From CANKHA01 sp035699705 (GTDB taxonomy: Bacteria; Pseudomonadota; Alphaproteobacteria; Rhizobiales; Xanthobacteraceae): DNA of 64,000 bases. The position numbers were made by a program, and so were the translations under genes. The notes below the pieces were generated by a model that worked only from the letters and a program-made list of their open reading frames with translations, searched no databases and was not told where the DNA came from. Where the stretch lies: the NCBI GenBank assembly GCA_035699705.1, contig DASSPI010000056.1, positions 1 through 64,000 on the forward strand. The letters are read 5' to 3'. How positions within the stretch are numbered: the stretch's first letter is position 1; the number at the start of each line of letters is the position of its first letter. Positions 33,270 through 41,261 of the stretch are shown here, piece after piece.

Positions 33270-34235
33270 TCAGATTCTAATCGCTTTGCCCGTCTTGGCC
33301 GCCCGATCGATTGCTTCCAACACGGCTACCCCGTGGACCGCGTCGTCCACCGTCACTGGGAAGGGCTTTTCGCCGGTCACCGCGGCTGCAAAGGCCTCAA
33401 GTTCCGCCTTCTCCGGGTCAGCGGCGGGACAATCCGTGGTGGCGGCTTTCCCGTCGAGCGGCTGAAAGATGAATTGCTCGCCTTGGCGTATCTCCGCCCA
33501 GCCCTTGGACCCGAACACCGTCGTTCTCTCATAGGTAGCGGTAGCGCCGATCGCAGTCAAAAGTCCGCTGGCGCCGCTCGCAAAGCGCAGAAGCGTCGCC
33601 GTCGCGTCGGCAATCGGCAGGTTGGTGGCGCGGGTTGAGCCGTGCGAGACGACTTCCGCCACCGGGCCTAGCAGCTCGATCATCGCATAGAGCGGGTGAT
33701 CAGCCAGCGCGCCGGCCAAGACCTGGCTGGAGTCCGTCTTCCAGTCGGCGCCGGGCTTGAGCTTGAAATAGCGGTCGACGCAGAAGTTTCCTTCCATGTG
33801 CAGAAGGGTGCCGAGTTCGCCGGCGGCGACCCTGCGGCGCAACTCTGCCACGGCAGGGAAAAAGCAGCGGTTGTAACCAAGCGCCAGTAAGACGTGGTGG
33901 GTCCGGGCTGCGGCGCGCAAGGCCTCGGCGTCGCCCCGCTTGAGAGCCATCGGCTTGACCGCCAGCACGGGCTTTCCGGCTTCCAGCGCGGCCAGCGAAT
34001 GCGCCGCGTGCAACCCGGCAGGACCGGACGACACCACGGCATCGATCGAGCCATCGGCCAGCATCGATTTGAGATCGCCGCCGACTTTGAGACCATGCTT
34101 GGTTGCGAATGCTTCGGCCTTGGCCGGGGTTGCGGTCACCGCCGCGGCAAAGCGGATGCGATCGCTTTTGCCCTGTACCGATTCGACCAGCCGGCGTCCC
34201 CAGCCGCCGAGTCCGATGATCCCGACGTTCAGCAT
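33270..34235 (-). CDS. Gfo/Idh/MocA family oxidoreductase
   Basis: A 321-residue NAD(P)-dependent dehydrogenase of the Gfo/Idh/MocA family. The Rossmann motif GIIGLGGWGRRLVES is at residues 5-19 and KPMALKRGDAEAL near residues 95-107 corresponds to the family's EKP motif, here 'VKP'. The C-terminal part includes FAAAVTGEKPFPVTVDDAVH, a typical family ending. AGGGGAG precedes the ATG. Substrates of the family are sugars, inositols or related polyols. It is first in the minus-strand group with the two MFS genes. Confidence 0.87.
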   Translation of the reverse strand: MLNVGIIGLGGWGRRLVESVQGKSDRIRFAAAVTATPAKAEAFATKHGLKVGGDLKSMLADGSIDAVVSSGPAGLHAAHSLAALEAGKPVLAVKPMALKRGDAEALRAAARTHHVLLALGYNRCFFPAVAELRRRVAAGELGTLLHMEGNFCVDRYFKLKPGADWKTDSSQVLAGALADHPLYAMIELLGPVAEVVSHGSTRATNLPIADATATLLRFASGASGLLTAIGATATYERTTVFGSKGWAEIRQGEQFIFQPLDGKAATTDCPAADPEKAELEAFAAAVTGEKPFPVTVDDAVHGVAVLEAIDRAAKTGKAIRI

Positions 34236-34378
34236 CGCCGTCTCCCCTTTTGTCCAGATCTTGCAGAAACTGGACCGATCGGCGGCCCATCTAATCGCTG
34301 TCTTGGCAAAGACACAAACCCTGTCCCAAACTGTTCACAAGCGGCCCAGCGCCGGCAGAACAGACGGGAGAATGATCC

Positions 34379-34780
34379 ATGAAGAAGACGACCATTGCCT
34401 TGTCAGTCGCAGGGGTCGCGCTGATGGCAGGGATGTCCTTTGCTCAAATGCAGTACGGTCCAAGCGGCCAAAATGTGATTACGCATGGAAGCATGGCAGG
34501 TTCAACGAGCCTGAAAGGCGATGCGGGGCCATCCAGCCTGGCATTCCATGCCGTCAACATGAAGATGCATAGCGCCATGGACATCACGTTTACCGGCAAC
34601 GCCGACGTCGACTTCGTGAACGGGATGATCGCCCATCACGCCGGCGCCATCGATATGGCCAAGGTCGTGCTCGCTTTCGGAAAAGATCCCGAGGTGAAGA
34701 AATTGGCGGAGTCGATCATCAAGGCGCAGGAAACCGAAATTGCGCAGATGCAGGATTGGCTGAAGAAGAAGGTCCAATAA
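34379..34780 (+). CDS. DUF305 (CopM-like) periplasmic protein
   Basis: A 133-residue exported protein with a Sec signal peptide (MKKTTIALSVAGVALMAGMS, cleavage near SFA-QM). The mature C-terminal half is a DUF305 domain: DFVNGMIAHHAGAIDMAKVV, with the paired His residues, then KAQETEIAQMQDWL. Related proteins such as cyanobacterial CopM bind copper through Met and His; the mature N-terminus is also rich in Met and His (HAVNMKMHSAMD). A periplasmic copper-related role is therefore likely but not proven. GGGAG precedes the start. Confidence 0.85.
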   Translation: MKKTTIALSVAGVALMAGMSFAQMQYGPSGQNVITHGSMAGSTSLKGDAGPSSLAFHAVNMKMHSAMDITFTGNADVDFVNGMIAHHAGAIDMAKVVLAFGKDPEVKKLAESIIKAQETEIAQMQDWLKKKVQ

Positions 34781-34910
34781 CAGCCGCTGTTGGTTGCTGG
34801 CGGCGTGCCGTTACATCCGCTTTGACAGGCATGCCCTCCGCGACTAAGGAGGAGATGAGCCGCCCTGCCGGAGTGCGGTCCAGGTGTTTTGCAGGGACCG
34901 AAGCTCCGCG

Positions 34911-35138
34911 ATGTCCAGCGATCCGTTGTTCAAGATCGTCATTGTCGACGAAAGTCCGGCGCGGACTGCGATCCTTCTCGAGGGGTTGCGCGCCGCCGCC
35001 GTCCGCGCCGCGATCGCCAACGGCATCGGCGATGTGGAGGGCATCGGCGTCGCCTTGCGAGCGGGGACGAACTGCGGCTCCTGCGTGCCGGAGCTTAAGA
35101 GAATGCTCAGCCATGAAAGCCTCGCCCGAGCCGTCTGA
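34911..35138 (+). pseudogene. nasT'-'nasA fusion remnant (receiver start joined to [2Fe-2S] BFD-like end)
   Basis: A 75-residue frame made of two unrelated pieces. Residues 1-27 (DPLFKIVIVDESPARTAILL) look like the start of NasT-type ANTAR response regulators. From about residue 29 on (AVRAAIANGIGDVEGIGVAL, then AGTNCGSCVPELKRML) it is the end of the BFD-like [2Fe-2S] domain found at the C-terminus of assimilatory nitrate reductase NasA or nitrite reductase. Only the last two of the four cluster cysteines remain (NCGSC). The best explanation is a deletion that removed most of a nas operon between the two points. The frame is open, so a short product could still be made. Confidence 0.65.
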
Positions 35139-35199
35139 GCAAAGGCCGGAGCGTTTGGCGCCGCCGGTGCGGCTGCCGCTTGAGCGGATCGTTTCCTAG
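35113..35199 (+). pseudogene. Possible truncated cysG-like start
   Basis: A 28-residue frame overlaps the end of the nasA-like fragment in another phase. Its RPERLAPPVRLP stretch resembles the N-terminus of rhizobial siroheme synthases, which often follow nasA, but it ends after LERIVS. If real it marks a second deletion point in the lost nitrate-assimilation operon. The match is short and the call weak. Confidence 0.25.
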
Positions 35200-35215
35200 G
35201 CCGCGCAAGGGGGCC

Positions 35216-36304
35216 TCATTGCGCCGCGAGCAGTTCCTTCATGCGTGCACGCACCTTCTCTTTTTTGGTGACGGTGAACTCCCAGTCATAGGTGTCGAAA
35301 TACTGCACGCCTTCTCTCGGGATGATCTCCGGAGGCAGGTGGCTTTCGTCTATGTCGTTTCGGGTGGAGGCTGTGCCCATGGCGCGGTTGAACACTTCGT
35401 TGCCTTCCTTCGAAGCGATCCAGTTCACGAATACCTTGGCTGCGTTCGGATGCGGAGCATTGTCGACGATGGCGATCTGGCCGTAGCTCGCGGAAATCTC
35501 CGGGTAAAGGTCGGAGAGCTCCAGGATCTCGAGCGGCACGCCCTCTTTCTGCATCTTGGCCACGTCCGCATCTTCGGCTCCGAGCGTGATCGGATAAGTG
35601 CCGCGGACGAGCCCGTCTGTGATCAGCCGGGTATCGCGGGAGATCATCGGCTTCTGCTCGATGTAAAGCGCCTTGATGAAGTCTTCGCCGTGCTGGAAAT
35701 AAAGATGCGCGGCCTGGTTGCTGCCGCTTCCCGGGATGGTCGGGTCCTGGAGCGCGATCTTTCCCTTCCATTTCGGATTGAGCAGGTCCTTAACCGAGCG
35801 TATCTCCCCCGGCTTCACGTGCTTGGTATTGATGTGGAACATCGTCGTGACGCTGTTCGCAAGCCGCAGAATGTACTGCTCCTCCGGATCGGAGAACCAG
35901 AGCTTTCCCTTTTTCCACTTCGAGCCGTCCACCACCTCCGGCAGTTGCAGCGCGGGCTTCAGCGGCTGCAGCATCCCCCCGCGGTGGAACGTCAGCGCCA
36001 TGCTCTGGATGCCGGCAAAGACAATGTCGACCGAGTGGATGCCCGCCTGCCGCTCCGACCGCATGCGCGCCGCCGACTCCGTGCTGCGTCCTCCAAGATA
36101 GTCGACTGTGATGCCGTACTTGGCCTTGAAAGCCTCGGGTAGAACCTGGCGAAGCTCCCGGCTCGGCGGGGCGGAAATCACCACTTTGCCTTCTTGCTTT
36201 GCGGCGGCGAGCGTCTCTTCCCAGGATTGCTTCCAGGCGGCGTTCTGCGCCGCGGCGCTGGCCGGCAGAACAACCAGCGCCAGTAGAGCAAGAAGCGTCT
36301 TCAT
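35216..36304 (-). CDS. Extracellular solute-binding protein, Fe3+/thiamine receptor type (paralogue)
   Basis: A 362-residue periplasmic receptor with a signal peptide (MKTLLALLALVVLPASAAAQ). It shares WKQSWEETLAAAKQEGKVVI, LLNPKWKGKIALQDPTIPGS and NAPHPNAAKVFVNWIASKEG with the receptor at 29448-30530, so the two are paralogues. The C-terminal DESHLPPEIIPREGV also matches. No ABC permease or ATPase gene is adjacent, and its start is preceded by a 234-bp gap. Ligand unknown; relatives are often annotated for iron or small organic acids. Confidence 0.87.
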   Translation of the reverse strand: MKTLLALLALVVLPASAAAQNAAWKQSWEETLAAAKQEGKVVISAPPSRELRQVLPEAFKAKYGITVDYLGGRSTESAARMRSERQAGIHSVDIVFAGIQSMALTFHRGGMLQPLKPALQLPEVVDGSKWKKGKLWFSDPEEQYILRLANSVTTMFHINTKHVKPGEIRSVKDLLNPKWKGKIALQDPTIPGSGSNQAAHLYFQHGEDFIKALYIEQKPMISRDTRLITDGLVRGTYPITLGAEDADVAKMQKEGVPLEILELSDLYPEISASYGQIAIVDNAPHPNAAKVFVNWIASKEGNEVFNRAMGTASTRNDIDESHLPPEIIPREGVQYFDTYDWEFTVTKKEKVRARMKELLAAQ

Positions 36305-36538
36305 TTGCTTTCTCCCTCCCGAGAGGTGAGGCGTTCACTGCCGCTGTTATTCCAGCGCGTTGGCTGACCGCTGAGTCCTTCTCCGTCTTCGAAAATTTTT
36401 GAAATTCTGGTGAAAAACGACGGCCGGGTCAATCGCGACCGCATTTCGAATACTGCTACGGGAACCTTGGCCTGTGTCAAGCGCCTGCGTTCGGCGCTTA
36501 CGCCATTATGCTGACGTCCGGTTCAGGGCAGCAGAGCA

Positions 36539-36853
36539 TTAAGCTCCGCTGATCTTGATGGAAGATAGCATGCTCCCGCCGGCGGCCGGCGCGCTGATCT
36601 TTGCGCCCGGCGCAGGCATCATGCGCGCGCTGGGCTTCTTCACCGCCGGCGGTCCCGCCTTCAGCGGTGCATCCGGGTTCGGCGCTGCCGCTGCTTTTGC
36701 TTTCGGCTTTTTGGCCTTGGCGCCTTCTTTCTTCAGCCGTTTCTTCTTTTTATCCGCCGCCGACTTCGATTTCAGCTCGCGCAATTCCGCTTTGAGCTTC
36801 TTGATCTGCTTCTTCAGCGCCTTCTTGCGCGCGTCAACCTGTTTGCTGGCCAT
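36539..36853 (-). CDS. Lys/Ala/Pro-rich basic protein, function unknown
   Basis: A 104-residue, highly basic protein. Residues 1-50 are a probable charged coiled coil (KKALKKQIKKLKAELRELKS), then come Lys/Ala-rich repeats and an Ala/Pro/Gly-rich tail ending SMLSSIKISGA. The start ATG follows GCGGGGAT. The composition resembles histone-H1-like or nucleoid-associated tails of alphaproteobacteria, so nucleic-acid binding is a fair guess; low complexity makes family assignment unsafe. It is flanked by gaps of 162 and 234 bp with no other gene. Confidence 0.55.
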   Translation of the reverse strand: MASKQVDARKKALKKQIKKLKAELRELKSKSAADKKKKRLKKEGAKAKKPKAKAAAAPNPDAPLKAGPPAVKKPSARMMPAPGAKISAPAAGGSMLSSIKISGA

Positions 36854-37015
36854 GTCGATCCCCGCCGGTGGCTTTGAGCGTTCAAACTAACATTTCGGGG
36901 ATAGCATGCTCAACATTCCCGAAATTCTCTTTGTTACAGTTTTGTGACAGCGCAGGCAGTGCTAGCGTCGCCACGACGTATACGATCCTACCGGTAGCGC
37001 ACCTGAAAGGGTGAG

Positions 37016-37861
37016 ATGGACCCCTTCGTTTTTGCCGCCGTCCTTTTCGCGGCGCTCTGCCATGCCAGCTGGAACACACTTCTGAAGATCCGGCTTGATC
37101 CCTTCGCCGCCAACGCGCTGATCACGGTTGCCAGCGGCTTGATCGCCGCGGCGGCGTTGCCATTCGTCGGTTTCGCGCCCGTTGTTTCCTGGCCCTGGCT
37201 GGTCGCCTCGATCATTCTGCATCTGGCCTATTATTACGGTCTCACCGAGGCCTACCGGACCGGCGATCTCAGCCAGGTCTATCCGATCGCCCGCGGGGCC
37301 GCCCCGCTGATGACGGCGCTGATTTCGACCACGGCGCTGGGAGAGGACATCGGCCTGTTTGGCTGGCTCGGCGTTTTGAGTCTGGTCGCCGGCGTTTTCC
37401 TGCTGTCAATCCGCGGCGGGCGGGACCTCACCCGCATCGACCGCCGCGCCGTCGGCTTCGCATTTTTTACCGCGGTCACGATCTGCGGCTATTCGCTGAC
37501 GGACGGCATCGGCGCCCGTGTGTCGGGCAACGCCCACGCTTATGCGGCGCTGCTTTTTGTCCTCGACGGTTCCTGCATGGCGGCCTTCGCGTTATGGCGG
37601 CGCGGCCAATCCATTCTCACTGAGGCGCGGATTTATTGGAAAACCGGACTGTTCGGCGGCGCCTTGTCGGTAACCTCCTACTGGATCGCAATCTGGGCCA
37701 TGACAGTGGCGCCCATCGCGATCGTTGCGGCCTTGCGCGAAACCAGCGTGCTGTTTGCCGCCGTCATTTCCGTTGTCATATTGAAGGAGCAGCTGCGGCC
37801 CGCGCGGGTGGTCGCCGCGCTGATGATCGTGCTGGGATTGGCGCTGATCAGATTGCACTAG
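37016..37861 (+). CDS. EamA/DMT family transporter
   Basis: A 281-residue membrane protein with ten predicted helices arranged as two EamA repeats. The first repeat contains HASWNTLLKIRLDPFAANAL, AYRTGDLSQVYPIARGAAPL and LISTTALGEDIGLFGWLGVL; the second contains VTSYWIAIWAMTVAPIAIVA, ALRETSVLFAAVISVVILKE and a terminal short helix. Members export or import amino acids, purines or other metabolites. AAGGGTGAG precedes the ATG. It converges on the LysR gene with only two bases between the stops. Confidence 0.87.
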   Translation: MDPFVFAAVLFAALCHASWNTLLKIRLDPFAANALITVASGLIAAAALPFVGFAPVVSWPWLVASIILHLAYYYGLTEAYRTGDLSQVYPIARGAAPLMTALISTTALGEDIGLFGWLGVLSLVAGVFLLSIRGGRDLTRIDRRAVGFAFFTAVTICGYSLTDGIGARVSGNAHAYAALLFVLDGSCMAAFALWRRGQSILTEARIYWKTGLFGGALSVTSYWIAIWAMTVAPIAIVAALRETSVLFAAVISVVILKEQLRPARVVAALMIVLGLALIRLH

Positions 37862-37863
37862 GT

Positions 37864-38742
37864 CTATGCTTTTCCCATGGCCACGTCGCCCGCCACGTTG
37901 AGGAAGGCGCGCACCACGGGAAGCCGCCGCCGTTCCTGCAGGCAAGCCACGTATTCGCCCACCGTGAGATCGCTGTCGCTGACCTCGATCGCATGGAAAC
38001 GCGCTTCGGTGCCGAATTCGCTGTCGAACACCACGCCGACTCCGAAGCCGGCGGCGACAGCTTCTCTCACCCCTTCGCGGGTCTGCACCTCGATCAACGA
38101 TCCGGAAACCACGCCGGCTTGTGCCAGCCGCGCCTCGAATACCTCACGCGTGATGGATCCGCGTTCACGCACGACAATGTCCCGGCCGGCGAGTTCCGAC
38201 ATGCGGATCTGCCGCCGGCGCGACCAGGCATGACCTTGCGGGACAAAGACGATCAGCCGGTCTTCGCGCAATTTCATCGAATAGATGCGGGGATCCGACG
38301 TCATCTTCGCCATCACTGCAATATCGGCGCCATGCTCCGTAAGGTGATCGAGCACGGCCGCCGAGTTGTCGATCTTCAGCGTGAAGGTGAGTCCGGCATG
38401 CAGGCGCTTGAGCTCGGCCAGAATCGGCATGACGTGATAGGCGCTGTCCGCGCTCACCCGCAGATGGCCGCGCGTCAAGGCGCGGCCGCCGGTCAGGAGC
38501 GCGCGGGCTTCTTCCTCCGCCGCCACCAGCCGGGTGGTGAGCGCAAAAAGCGATTGTCCGGTCGGGGTCATCCGCACACCGCGTCCGCGGCGGTCGAACA
38601 GATCCACGGCGTAGCTCGCCTCCAGCGCACGCACCTGCGCCGACAGCGTCGGCTGGCTCAGCCCGGCGGTCCGCGCCGCCAAAGAAAAGCTCCCGGCATC
38701 GGCGACCAGATGGAAGGCCCGTAGCTGCGTCATCAGGCTCAT
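37864..38742 (-). CDS. LysR family transcriptional regulator of the AEP locus
   Basis: A regulator of about 292 residues with an N-terminal winged HTH (LRAFHLVADAGSFSLAARTA, then GLSQPTLSAQVRALEASYAV) and a periplasmic-binding-protein-like effector domain. The open frame starts at ATG 38766, but that would place a perfect 10-bp operator-like palindrome inside the gene. ATG 38742 (MSLMTQL) or 38733 (MTQLRAF) fits LysR N-termini better, and none of the three has a strong ribosome site. It is divergent from phnW, the classical LysR arrangement, so it probably activates the phosphonate genes in response to AEP or phosphonoacetaldehyde (inference). Confidence 0.87.
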   Translation of the reverse strand: MSLMTQLRAFHLVADAGSFSLAARTAGLSQPTLSAQVRALEASYAVDLFDRRGRGVRMTPTGQSLFALTTRLVAAEEEARALLTGGRALTRGHLRVSADSAYHVMPILAELKRLHAGLTFTLKIDNSAAVLDHLTEHGADIAVMAKMTSDPRIYSMKLREDRLIVFVPQGHAWSRRRQIRMSELAGRDIVVRERGSITREVFEARLAQAGVVSGSLIEVQTREGVREAVAAGFGVGVVFDSEFGTEARFHAIEVSDSDLTVGEYVACLQERRRLPVVRAFLNVAGDVAMGKA

Positions 38743-38762
38743 ATAGACATTATCTATATGAG
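38738..38762. promoter_or_regulatory. Perfect palindrome in the lysR-phnW divergent region (probable LysR operator)
   Basis: CTCATATAGA (38738-38747) and TCTATATGAG (38753-38762) are perfect inverted arms around five bases. AT-rich dyads of this T-N11-A type are LysR binding sites, usually sited next to the regulator's own start, as here. The site lies about 78 bp upstream of the phnW start. Confidence 0.65.
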
Positions 38763-38839
38763 GCATCCAAAATGCAAATGAGACGATGGGTCGGGGGATG
38801 ATAATCTGATCGTCATCAGGCCGTCAGGAACGCCGCGCC

Positions 38840-39997
38840 ATGCTCGAAAAAATCCGACAACCAGCCATGAGCGAAACTGGCGATCCCTTGCTTCTCACCC
38901 CCGGACCGTTGACAACTTCCCGGTCGGTCAAGGAGGCGATGATCCATGATTGGGGCTCGCGCGACGCGAGCTTTATCGAGATCAATCGCTCCGTGCTTTC
39001 CCGGCTCACTGCCCTGATCAATGGCGGCGAGAAATTTGTGACCGTGCCGATGCAAGGCTCGGGCACTTTCGCGGTGGAAGCCATGCTGACAAGCCTGGTG
39101 CCGCGCGCGGGCAAGGTGCTTGTCGTGATCAACGGCGCCTATGGCCATCGGGCCAAGAAGATCTGCGATATCGCCGGCCGCGCCGCCGCTGTCTATGAGA
39201 CGCCGGAAGACACGCCGCCCGATCTTGCCGCCATCGACGCTTTGCTCAAAAGCGATCCGGCAATAACCCACGTGTTTGCCGTGCATTGCGAGACCACCTC
39301 CGGCATTCTCAATCCGATTTCGGATTTGGCCGATTTGGTCCGCCGCCACGGCAAGTCGCTGCTGATCGACGCCATGAGCGCCTTCGGCGCCATTCCGCTC
39401 GACGTCGCGCAAACGCCGTTCGACGCGGTGGCGGCGTCTTCCAATAAATGCATCGAAGGCGTGCCGGGCTTGGGTTTCGTGATCTGCCGGGAGGCCGTGC
39501 TGGAGAAAGCCAAGGGCAACGCAACGACGCTGGTGCTCGACCTGCACGATCAGTGGAGCAATTTCGTCAAGACCGGCCAATACCGCTTCACGCCGCCGAT
39601 CCATGTCATCGTCGCCTTCCATCAGGCTTTGGCGGAATTCGAGGCCGAGGGCGGCGTCGCCGGGCGGGGCCGGCGTTACGCCGAGAATTGCAGGATCCTG
39701 ATCGAAGGCATGCGGGCGCTGGGGTTCGAGACGCTGCTGGCCGATCACCTGCAGGCCCCGATCATCGTCACCTTCCGCATGCCCGCCGAGAAGAAATTTG
39801 TCTTCCAGGATTTCTACGACAGACTGAAGGAACGCGGCTACGTGATTTATCCCGGCAAGCTCACGGTCGCGGATTCTTTCCGCATCGGGTGTATCGGCCG
39901 GCTCCATCCCGATCACATGCGCGGCGCGCTGGAGGCGATCCGCGCCATCCTGGACGACATGGGTATCCGCTCCCTGAAAGCCAGCAGGGCGGCATAG
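38840..39997 (+). CDS. phnW: 2-Aminoethylphosphonate--pyruvate transaminase
   Basis: A 385-residue class V PLP aminotransferase. It begins with LLLTPGPLTTSRSVKEAMIH, then HDWGSRDASFIEI, and continues with QGSGTFAVEAML, HCETTSGILNPI, DAMSAFGAIPLDV and the Schiff-base Lys in ASSNKCIEGVPGLGFVI. These are PhnW landmarks. It moves the amino group of AEP to pyruvate, giving phosphonoacetaldehyde and alanine. ATG 38840 has a weak AGGAA upstream; ATG 38867 is an alternative. It is first in a long plus-strand operon with phnA 9 bp downstream. Confidence 0.93.
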   Translation: MLEKIRQPAMSETGDPLLLTPGPLTTSRSVKEAMIHDWGSRDASFIEINRSVLSRLTALINGGEKFVTVPMQGSGTFAVEAMLTSLVPRAGKVLVVINGAYGHRAKKICDIAGRAAAVYETPEDTPPDLAAIDALLKSDPAITHVFAVHCETTSGILNPISDLADLVRRHGKSLLIDAMSAFGAIPLDVAQTPFDAVAASSNKCIEGVPGLGFVICREAVLEKAKGNATTLVLDLHDQWSNFVKTGQYRFTPPIHVIVAFHQALAEFEAEGGVAGRGRRYAENCRILIEGMRALGFETLLADHLQAPIIVTFRMPAEKKFVFQDFYDRLKERGYVIYPGKLTVADSFRIGCIGRLHPDHMRGALEAIRAILDDMGIRSLKASRAA

Positions 39998-40006
39998 GAG
40001 AAGAAG

Positions 40007-41254
40007 TTGAACATCAACGCCGGCGCCACTATTACCGTCAACGGCCGCAGCTATTGTTTTCCCAAGGTGCCGACCGTCTGCGTCTGCATCGACGGTTCGG
40101 AGCCCGGCTATATCGAGCGGGCGGTGGCCGCCGGGCTGGCGCCTAATTTCGCACGGCTGATGAAGGACGGTTCCAGTCTGCTGGCGCAGTCGGTGATCCC
40201 GAGCTTCACCAATCCCAACAACCTGTCGATCATCACCGGCAGTCCGCCGGCGGTGCATGGCATCGCCGGGAATTACTTCTTCGATCCCGCGACCAGGCAG
40301 GAAGTGATGATGAACGACGCCCGCTTCCTGCGCGCGCCTACTATAATGAAGGCCTTTCATGACGCCGGCGCCAAAGTCGCGGTAGTAACCGCCAAGGACA
40401 AGCTGCGGACGCTGCTGGGCCACGGGCTCGACCTGTCGAGCGGACGCGCGATCGCCTTTTCCTCGGAGAAAGCCGACAAGGCGACGCTGAAGGACAACGG
40501 CATCGCCGACGTGCCGCAGCGCATCGGCATGAAAGTGCCCGATGTCTATTCCTCGGAATTGTCGGAATTCGTCATGGCCGCGGGGCTTTCCATCGTCATG
40601 CGCGAGCGGCCGAACCTGATGTATCTCTCCACCACCGATTACGTGCAGCACAAGGCCGCGCCCGGCTCCCCGATGGCGAATGCCTTTTACGCCATGATGG
40701 ACCGCTATGTCGGCGCGATCGACAGGCAGGGCTGCGTGCTGGTGCTGACCGCCGACCACGGCATGAATGACAAGCACCTGCCGAACGGAGAACCCGACGT
40801 GATCTATCTGCAGGACAGGTTCGATGCCTGGCTTGGCAAGGACAAGGCGCGGGTCATTCTTCCCATCACCGATCCTTACGTCGCGCATCACGGCGCGCTG
40901 GGCTCATTTGCAACCGTTTATCTGCCAGCCGATGCCGATGCCGCCGAGATTTTGAGCAGGCTGCGCGCAGTCGACGGGATCGAGCTGGCGCTGTCCCGCG
41001 ACGAAGCTTGCCGGCGCTTCGAGCTACCGCCGGACCGGATCGGGGACATCGTCGCGATCTCGACCGTTCACAAGGTGCTCGGTACCAGCCGTGCGCGACA
41101 CGACCTGACCGGCCTGACCGAGCCGCTGCGTTCGCATGGCGGGCTTACCGAGCAGACGGTGCCGCTGATCGCCAACCGCAAGGTGAAGCTGCCGGACGAC
41201 CGCAAGCTGCGCAATTTCGATATCTTCGACGTCGCGCTTAATCATGTGAGCTGA
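40007..41254 (+). CDS. phnA: Phosphonoacetate hydrolase
   Basis: A 415-residue zinc enzyme of the alkaline phosphatase superfamily that cleaves phosphonoacetate to acetate and phosphate. The metal and nucleophile motifs are visible: CIDGSEPGYIE (first Asp), IPSFTNPNNLSIITG (catalytic Thr), YLSTTDYVQHKAAPG (Asp and His), LTADHGMND (Asp and His) and VAHHGALGSF (His). The TTG start at 40007 is set by AGGAG six bases upstream. It lies 9 bp after phnW and 7 bp before phnY, giving the order W-A-Y. Confidence 0.93.
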   Translation: MNINAGATITVNGRSYCFPKVPTVCVCIDGSEPGYIERAVAAGLAPNFARLMKDGSSLLAQSVIPSFTNPNNLSIITGSPPAVHGIAGNYFFDPATRQEVMMNDARFLRAPTIMKAFHDAGAKVAVVTAKDKLRTLLGHGLDLSSGRAIAFSSEKADKATLKDNGIADVPQRIGMKVPDVYSSELSEFVMAAGLSIVMRERPNLMYLSTTDYVQHKAAPGSPMANAFYAMMDRYVGAIDRQGCVLVLTADHGMNDKHLPNGEPDVIYLQDRFDAWLGKDKARVILPITDPYVAHHGALGSFATVYLPADADAAEILSRLRAVDGIELALSRDEACRRFELPPDRIGDIVAISTVHKVLGTSRARHDLTGLTEPLRSHGGLTEQTVPLIANRKVKLPDDRKLRNFDIFDVALNHVS

Positions 41255-41261
41255 GGCCGGG

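Noticed and set aside
31840..33465. A 541-codon plus-strand frame over the MFS genes
   Set aside because: Antisense shadow of two clear membrane carriers; low-complexity Asp/Arg/Gln composition.
38816..40891. A 691-codon open frame antisense to phnW and phnA
   Set aside because: It is a GC-bias shadow: its composition is His/Arg/Gly-rich with no domain motif, whereas the plus strand encodes two enzymes with intact active sites.
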